From assembly GCF_900107925.1 (NCBI RefSeq), contig NZ_FNUJ01000003.1, positions 744,001 to 808,000 of the forward strand: 64,000 nucleotides of DNA. Direction: 5' to 3'. The translations under genes were made by a program, and so were the position numbers. Positions 60,162-64,000 of the stretch are shown here, one piece after another. This DNA comes from Amycolatopsis pretoriensis. GTDB lineage: Bacteria; Actinomycetota; Actinomycetes; Mycobacteriales; Pseudonocardiaceae. Numbering within the stretch: the stretch's first letter is position 1; each line of letters begins with the position of its first letter. The notes beneath the pieces were generated by a model, which did no database searches, was not told the origin of the DNA, and worked only from the letters and a program-made list of their open reading frames with translations.

Positions 60162-62779
60162 GCGGTCGACTTGACGACTCGGACCTGATTGCGCCCGGCG
60201 TCCTTCGCCGCGAACAGCGCGTTGTCGGCGGAGATCAGGACCTCCTCCAGCGAACTGCCCGCCGCGGGGAACGCAGCTGCGCCGATCGACACGCTGAGGT
60301 GGAAGCCTGGTCCGGAATCCGGCTCGATGACGGTGCGTTCGACGTGCTCGCGGATGCGGTCCGCGATGGCGTGAATCGCGTCCGGCGAGCTGCCCGGCAG
60401 CAGGACGACGAACTCCTCGCCACCGAATCGCCCGCAGAGGTCGTCGCTCCGGACTTCGCTTCGGATGGCGTTGCCGACGAGGACGAGCGCTCTGTCGCCG
60501 GTCAGGTGTCCGTGAACGTTGTTCACGTCGCGGAAGTGGTCGATGTCGATCATCAGGACACCGACGCTGAAGCCGTGCTGGCGAGCGCGGTCGATCTCCT
60601 TCGCCGCGATCGCGTGCCAGCTCGCCGCGTTGAGCAGTCCGGTCTTCGAATCGGTGGTCGAGGCGTGCTCGAACTGGCGGATCAGGACGCTGCGATGCAG
60701 CGCGTAGAGCGGCAGGAACAACACGATCACGAGCCACGGGCGCAGAGTCAGGAGGACCGCGGTCAGCGCGCCCATGCACAATGTCGCCAGCTCGAGGATG
60801 TTCTCGTTGAGCGCACCGAGCATCCGCTTGAACGAGAGGCTCCGCCTGGCGAGGGCGATCGCCACGCCGACGATCGTCGAGTTCGCGGTGAAGTAGATCG
60901 CGATCACCGATGCCAAGCCCACCGCCGTCCAGATGCCGGCTTCCTGGCCGGGCGGCACGACCTGCAGCTGCTTGGCAGCCCACCCGGCGATCTGACAGGA
61001 CAGGATGACGTTCGCCGTGCTGAAGATGACGCGGTGCGCGTGGATCCCGGCGACGCCTCGCCAGCTGCGCAGCCACAGGTGCAGGTACAGCAGCACGGCG
61101 ACGAGGGCCGCCAAGGCGGTCGGGAGGGTCAGCGCGGCGGCCAGGGTCCACACGGACGAGAAGTTGACGTGCGGCGTGTCCGAGAACCGCCGTCGCCGCC
61201 GCTCGACCCGTCGGGTCATCTCCGCGGCCAGGATGCCGAGCCCGACGATCAACCCGCAGGACACGACGTCTCGCCATGCCATCGAGGCCCTCACGTCGAA
61301 GACGACGACCGCTACCGCGATGGCGTCGATGACCAGCAGAAACACTGCCGCGGGCCGTGGTAGCAACCAGATAGCCCATCGTGACCAACCGGAGCGCTCA
61401 GCGACCCCCTCGTTCGGCATACTGATCTCGCTTCCGTTCCCAGGGGAGGACCCGAGGTCCTCGAGCTCCGGCTGCCGCGCCTCGGCACCTCCCGCCGCCG
61501 GACGCTCCGGGAGGGGGTCACTATGCGTAACAAGGACTTCTGAGCGCGCTGAATCCACCGGTGCGGGCTCGTCCTCGACAGTTCTCGCCTGCCGAGGTCG
61601 AGCCGCCCACCAGACGAACCCGGCCGCGACTGCGGAGAGTGACGCCACCGCGCCCGACCCGGCGACGACGAAGACAGGATCGAGCCGCTCGGCGACGACG
61701 CCGGCGCCGAGTATCGCGATGCCCTGCGAGCTGTAGAGGCAGGTGCTCAGCCGTCCCATCGTGGTGCCGCGACGCGCGTCCGGCACCAGCTCGACTACGA
61801 CCGCCTGCAGCCGGATCAAGTAGATCGTGGACAGCGCACCCGAGACCGCCCAGAGGCCTGCGGCCCACCAAGCGCCTGGTAGCGCGAGGCAAGCGATCAG
61901 GGGCAGGCCGGACGCCGCCGCCGGCACGACGACCAGCTTCGCCGTCAGCGCGGTATCGGGCCGGAGCCGGCTGGCCAGCCAGCCGCCGAGCACGCTGCCG
62001 ACGGGATCGGCCGCCATCAGAACGCCGACCCCGATCGACGTCAGGCCCACCGCGTTCGCGTACGGCGCCGCCAAGCCTTCAGGTACGACAAGAAATCCGA
62101 TCATCGCGGCCAGCATGTTGATGGCGACCATGCGCGGGTCGCTGGCCGCCGCAGCTGACCGCGGCGTCGTCTTGGTCTCGGCTCGGCTGACGGGACGAGT
62201 TCGGACCACCGCGGCGACCACAACGGCGCTGACCAGGAACGTCGCGGCGTTCACCAGCAGCGCGCCGCTGGTGCTCAAGCTCGTCACGAGCAGGCCGCCG
62301 AGCCCGAAGCCGGCCACCTGGGCCGTTTGTGAGCTGATCTGCCGGAGGCCGAGACCGGCCTGGTACAGCCCGTTCGGAAGCACGTCTGGCAGGAGCGCGA
62401 GCTGAGCGGCCTTGAACGGCGCCGCAGCCATCGTCAGGCAGCCGATCAACGCCCAAAGGATCCAGAGCGGCATCCCCGGTACGGCCATCGCCGCCGCCAG
62501 CACGGCACGCACGACGTCGGTCACGACTATCACCGTCCGGCGCGGATAGCGGTCCGCCAGACCGGAGAGCAGGAAGCCGCCCAGGATCGCCGGCACGAAG
62601 GTCAGGGCGTAGGTGAGCGCCGTCAGCGCCGCGGAGTCCGTGCGGGCGTAGACCAGCAGCGCGAGCGCCACCCGCGCTACCTGATCGCCGAAGACCGACA
62701 AGGCTTCGGCGAGCCACAGCGCGCGGAACTCACGACCTCGCAGCGCCGCCGCAAAACCGCGGGACCCGGTTTCGGTCAT
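60158..62779 (-). CDS. MFS transporter fused to a membrane GGDEF diguanylate cyclase
   Basis: 873-residue single reading frame. Residues 1-405 are a 12-TM major facilitator (WLAEALSVFGDQVARVALAL, LADRYPRRTVIVVTDVV, DPVGSVLGGWLASRLRPD). A linker of about 50 residues follows, then five or six TM helices (about 465-680) like the membrane sensor of stand-alone actinobacterial cyclases, and a GGDEF domain to the end: TGLLNAASWHAIAAKEI, VLMIDIDHFRDVNNVHGHLT, FGGEEFVVLLP. GGEEF is an active-site variant, so cyclic di-GMP synthesis is likely. An internal ATG (MPNEGVAERSG, about residue 453) could express the cyclase alone. Confidence 0.88.
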   Translation of the reverse strand: MTETGSRGFAAALRGREFRALWLAEALSVFGDQVARVALALLVYARTDSAALTALTYALTFVPAILGGFLLSGLADRYPRRTVIVVTDVVRAVLAAAMAVPGMPLWILWALIGCLTMAAAPFKAAQLALLPDVLPNGLYQAGLGLRQISSQTAQVAGFGLGGLLVTSLSTSGALLVNAATFLVSAVVVAAVVRTRPVSRAETKTTPRSAAAASDPRMVAINMLAAMIGFLVVPEGLAAPYANAVGLTSIGVGVLMAADPVGSVLGGWLASRLRPDTALTAKLVVVPAAASGLPLIACLALPGAWWAAGLWAVSGALSTIYLIRLQAVVVELVPDARRGTTMGRLSTCLYSSQGIAILGAGVVAERLDPVFVVAGSGAVASLSAVAAGFVWWAARPRQARTVEDEPAPVDSARSEVLVTHSDPLPERPAAGGAEARQPELEDLGSSPGNGSEISMPNEGVAERSGWSRWAIWLLPRPAAVFLLVIDAIAVAVVVFDVRASMAWRDVVSCGLIVGLGILAAEMTRRVERRRRRFSDTPHVNFSSVWTLAAALTLPTALAALVAVLLYLHLWLRSWRGVAGIHAHRVIFSTANVILSCQIAGWAAKQLQVVPPGQEAGIWTAVGLASVIAIYFTANSTIVGVAIALARRSLSFKRMLGALNENILELATLCMGALTAVLLTLRPWLVIVLFLPLYALHRSVLIRQFEHASTTDSKTGLLNAASWHAIAAKEIDRARQHGFSVGVLMIDIDHFRDVNNVHGHLTGDRALVLVGNAIRSEVRSDDLCGRFGGEEFVVLLPGSSPDAIHAIADRIREHVERTVIEPDSGPGFHLSVSIGAAAFPAAGSSLEEVLISADNALFAAKDAGRNQVRVVKSTA

Positions 62780-62852
62780 CGGCCCTCCCCACCGCCGTCG
62801 AAACTCGCCCGGCAGGCCCCCCTACCTGGAAGAACCACGGTATGCCCGCTCC

Positions 62853-62868
62853 GTGTCCATGTGGACAC
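62853..62868. promoter_or_regulatory. Palindrome upstream of the MFS-GGDEF gene
   Basis: Perfect inverted repeat GTGTCCA-TG-TGGACAC in the 160-bp gap upstream of the start at 62779. The arm TGGACAC also occurs twice in the control region at 27258-27301, suggesting a shared regulator of the element. Confidence 0.5.
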
Positions 62869-62939
62869 AAGTAGCGACAGATCACCCAATCGCAGCACGG
62901 CCGTGACGGTCCGCTACTGACTTGATCGACTTCTGCCGA

Positions 62940-63593
62940 TCAGAGCAGGCGGCTGTTGAATCCCGCCGCGACCAGGCGATCGAAGGCCGCGGCCACGGCG
63001 GGCGGCACCGGCTGGTCGATGGCGAAGCCACGTTCGGGGTAGATCATCACCCGCTGCAGATCGCCGATCATCATGTCGACGACCTCGGCGGCGTCGCCGA
63101 TCGTCTTGACGTACTCCTCCAGCGTCAGCGGCGCCGACGTGCACGTCACCGCGACTTCAGGCCACAGCCGCCGGCAGGTCGCGAACGCCCGCCGCTCCAT
63201 GTACGGCATCGAGATGAGGAGCACGGAGTCCGGTGTCAGCCCGGCCCCGATGAGCAGGTCACGGGAGAGCGTGATGTTGGCACCGGTGTTCGCGGCCTCA
63301 GGCTCGACCAGGATGGCGGCGTCCGGCACGCCCAGCTCCAAGGCGCGCTCGCGGAAGTGGACGGCTTCGCCGCGCGGGAAGACGGCGGCGGTGTCCCGGC
63401 TGGTCGCACCGGTGAAGACGACCGTCTGGAACATGCCGCGGTGGTACAGCTCGGCCGCGTACTCGGCGACGCCGATGTCGTTGCACCCCAGTGCGATGGC
63501 GACGTCGCACGCAGAAATCTCGTGGTGGACCTGGTGGAAGTCCCACACGAGCTCGGCGTCCTGCCACTCCACATCGGTAAGTTGCCGCGTCAC
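62940..63593 (-). CDS. YdcF/DUF218-family protein
   Basis: 217 residues from a GTG. The family pattern is clear: SACDVAIALGCNDIGVAEYA near residue 30, FQTVVFTGATSRDTA near 60, EAANTGANITLSRDLLIGAG near 105 and VLLISMPYMERRAFATCRRL near 130. YdcF proteins bind SAM-like ligands, with roles unclear. They are frequent next to TPR regulators on actinobacterial elements, as here. Confidence 0.85.
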   Translation of the reverse strand: MTRQLTDVEWQDAELVWDFHQVHHEISACDVAIALGCNDIGVAEYAAELYHRGMFQTVVFTGATSRDTAAVFPRGEAVHFRERALELGVPDAAILVEPEAANTGANITLSRDLLIGAGLTPDSVLLISMPYMERRAFATCRRLWPEVAVTCTSAPLTLEEYVKTIGDAAEVVDMMIGDLQRVMIYPERGFAIDQPVPPAVAAAFDRLVAAGFNSRLL

Positions 63594-63629
63594 GGCGCGT
63601 TCGTACTCCCTCGGGTCGCGTGCGCGGGC

Positions 63630-64000
63630 TCACGCCTGGCGTTCGTACGCGCGGCGAATGCCCGAGATGGCCTGTAGCTGATGCATCATCCCGTACTGCG
63701 TCGAGGTTGCGGCGGCGCCCTCCAGCAGCTTGAGCCCGCTATCGGCGGTGGCGGGGTCGGACAGCAGGAGGTGGCCGTGCGCGGTATCGAGGCGAACGCG
63801 CTGCATGGGTGCGTCGCCGGGCCGGTGGTCGAGCGCCACCTGGAAGGCGACGCCGGCTTGGCTTAGGTCGCCATCACCACGGTGCGCTAGGGCCAGCTTC
63901 TGGAACGCCACCGACCAGTCCTGCGGCTCTTCGAGAGCCTCGAACTGCCGGATGGCGGGCTTGATGAAGGTGATGGCGTCCGCGTTCCGGCCCGCCTTGC
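63630..64000 (-). CDS. TPR-containing regulator-like protein, C-terminal part
   Basis: The gene enters from the right edge; about 123 residues are visible. Helix pairs of TPR type: ITFIKPAIRQFEALEEPQDW, VAFQKLALAHRGDGDLSQAG, VRLDTAHGHLLLSDPATADS, then the end ISGIRRAYERQA. Such tails belong to HTH-TPR regulators in related elements, but the DNA-binding half is outside the window. 36 bp before the YdcF gene on the same strand. Confidence 0.7.
   Translation of the reverse strand, partial: KAGRNADAITFIKPAIRQFEALEEPQDWSVAFQKLALAHRGDGDLSQAGVAFQVALDHRPGDAPMQRVRLDTAHGHLLLSDPATADSGLKLLEGAAATSTQYGMMHQLQAISGIRRAYERQA

Noticed and set aside
60299..61363. 354-codon plus-strand frame
   Set aside because: Antisense of the GGDEF region, rich in Asp/Arg/Gln without motifs.
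1..64000. CRISPR arrays, tRNA and rRNA genes
   Set aside because: No regularly spaced short repeats and no cloverleaf or rRNA-like stretches were found by eye on either strand.

Overview
This is a high-GC actinobacterial chromosome segment with densely packed, often 4-bp-overlapping genes and frequent GTG starts. The gene families (secreted chitinase and dioxygenase with chitin-type binding modules, LANTG surface protein, SARP/BTAD-type regulator, actinobacterial integrative-element genes) suggest a Pseudonocardiaceae member such as Amycolatopsis. That placement is an inference; there is no rRNA or marker gene here. I found no tRNA, rRNA or CRISPR array.

Left part, 1-9 kb, looks like ordinary accessory chromosome: the 3' part of a GH19 chitinase, a type II thioesterase, a secreted intradiol dioxygenase fused to a CBM5/12-like module, an AraC regulator, a thioester-domain LANTG surface protein, a TetR/P450 divergent pair with a perfect 19-bp palindrome between them, and a redoxin plus ECF sigma factor.

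9.0-18.2 kb holds eight same-strand genes, seven of the junctions overlapping by 4 bp or nearly abutting: membrane protein with Pro-rich linker, vWA protein, PP2C-like phosphatase, protein kinase-like protein, radical-SAM activase-like protein, coiled-coil protein, a two-module Clp-type AAA+ ATPase with a degenerate first module, and a TPR-like protein. The vWA/PP2C/kinase triad resembles the TerY-P triad known from tellurium-resistance-type and conflict systems. The whole set looks like one regulated machine and is the best candidate for an undescribed system in this window.

18.2-21.9 kb is a scar region: a frameshifted tyrosine-integrase remnant abutting a truncated LysR gene, an intact epimerase and hydrolase, a chimeric hydrolase missing its catalytic centre, a VOC protein, and a decayed DUF2637-type gene.

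From about 22 kb to the right edge the genes are those of an integrative conjugative element: large serine integrase, recombinase-like and methyltransferase-like accessory genes, a type IV secretion operon (pilin, VirB6-like, PrgI, VirB4-like, GP88, coupling-type ATPase, replication-relaxation protein, NlpC/P60 hydrolase), a lower-GC cargo block (AlbA/Schlafen-like, HNH-like, unknown), antirestriction-type genes (N6-methylase-like, ArdC-like metalloprotein and companions), then a complete Tad-type pilus locus headed by a membrane BTAD regulator, and finally HxlR, an MFS-GGDEF fusion, YdcF and a TPR protein. The right end of the element is not in the window. Three leaders in the antirestriction part share a covarying hairpin with an ACGGCAAC-type loop and a common CCAACACCGC box, which no known feature explains.
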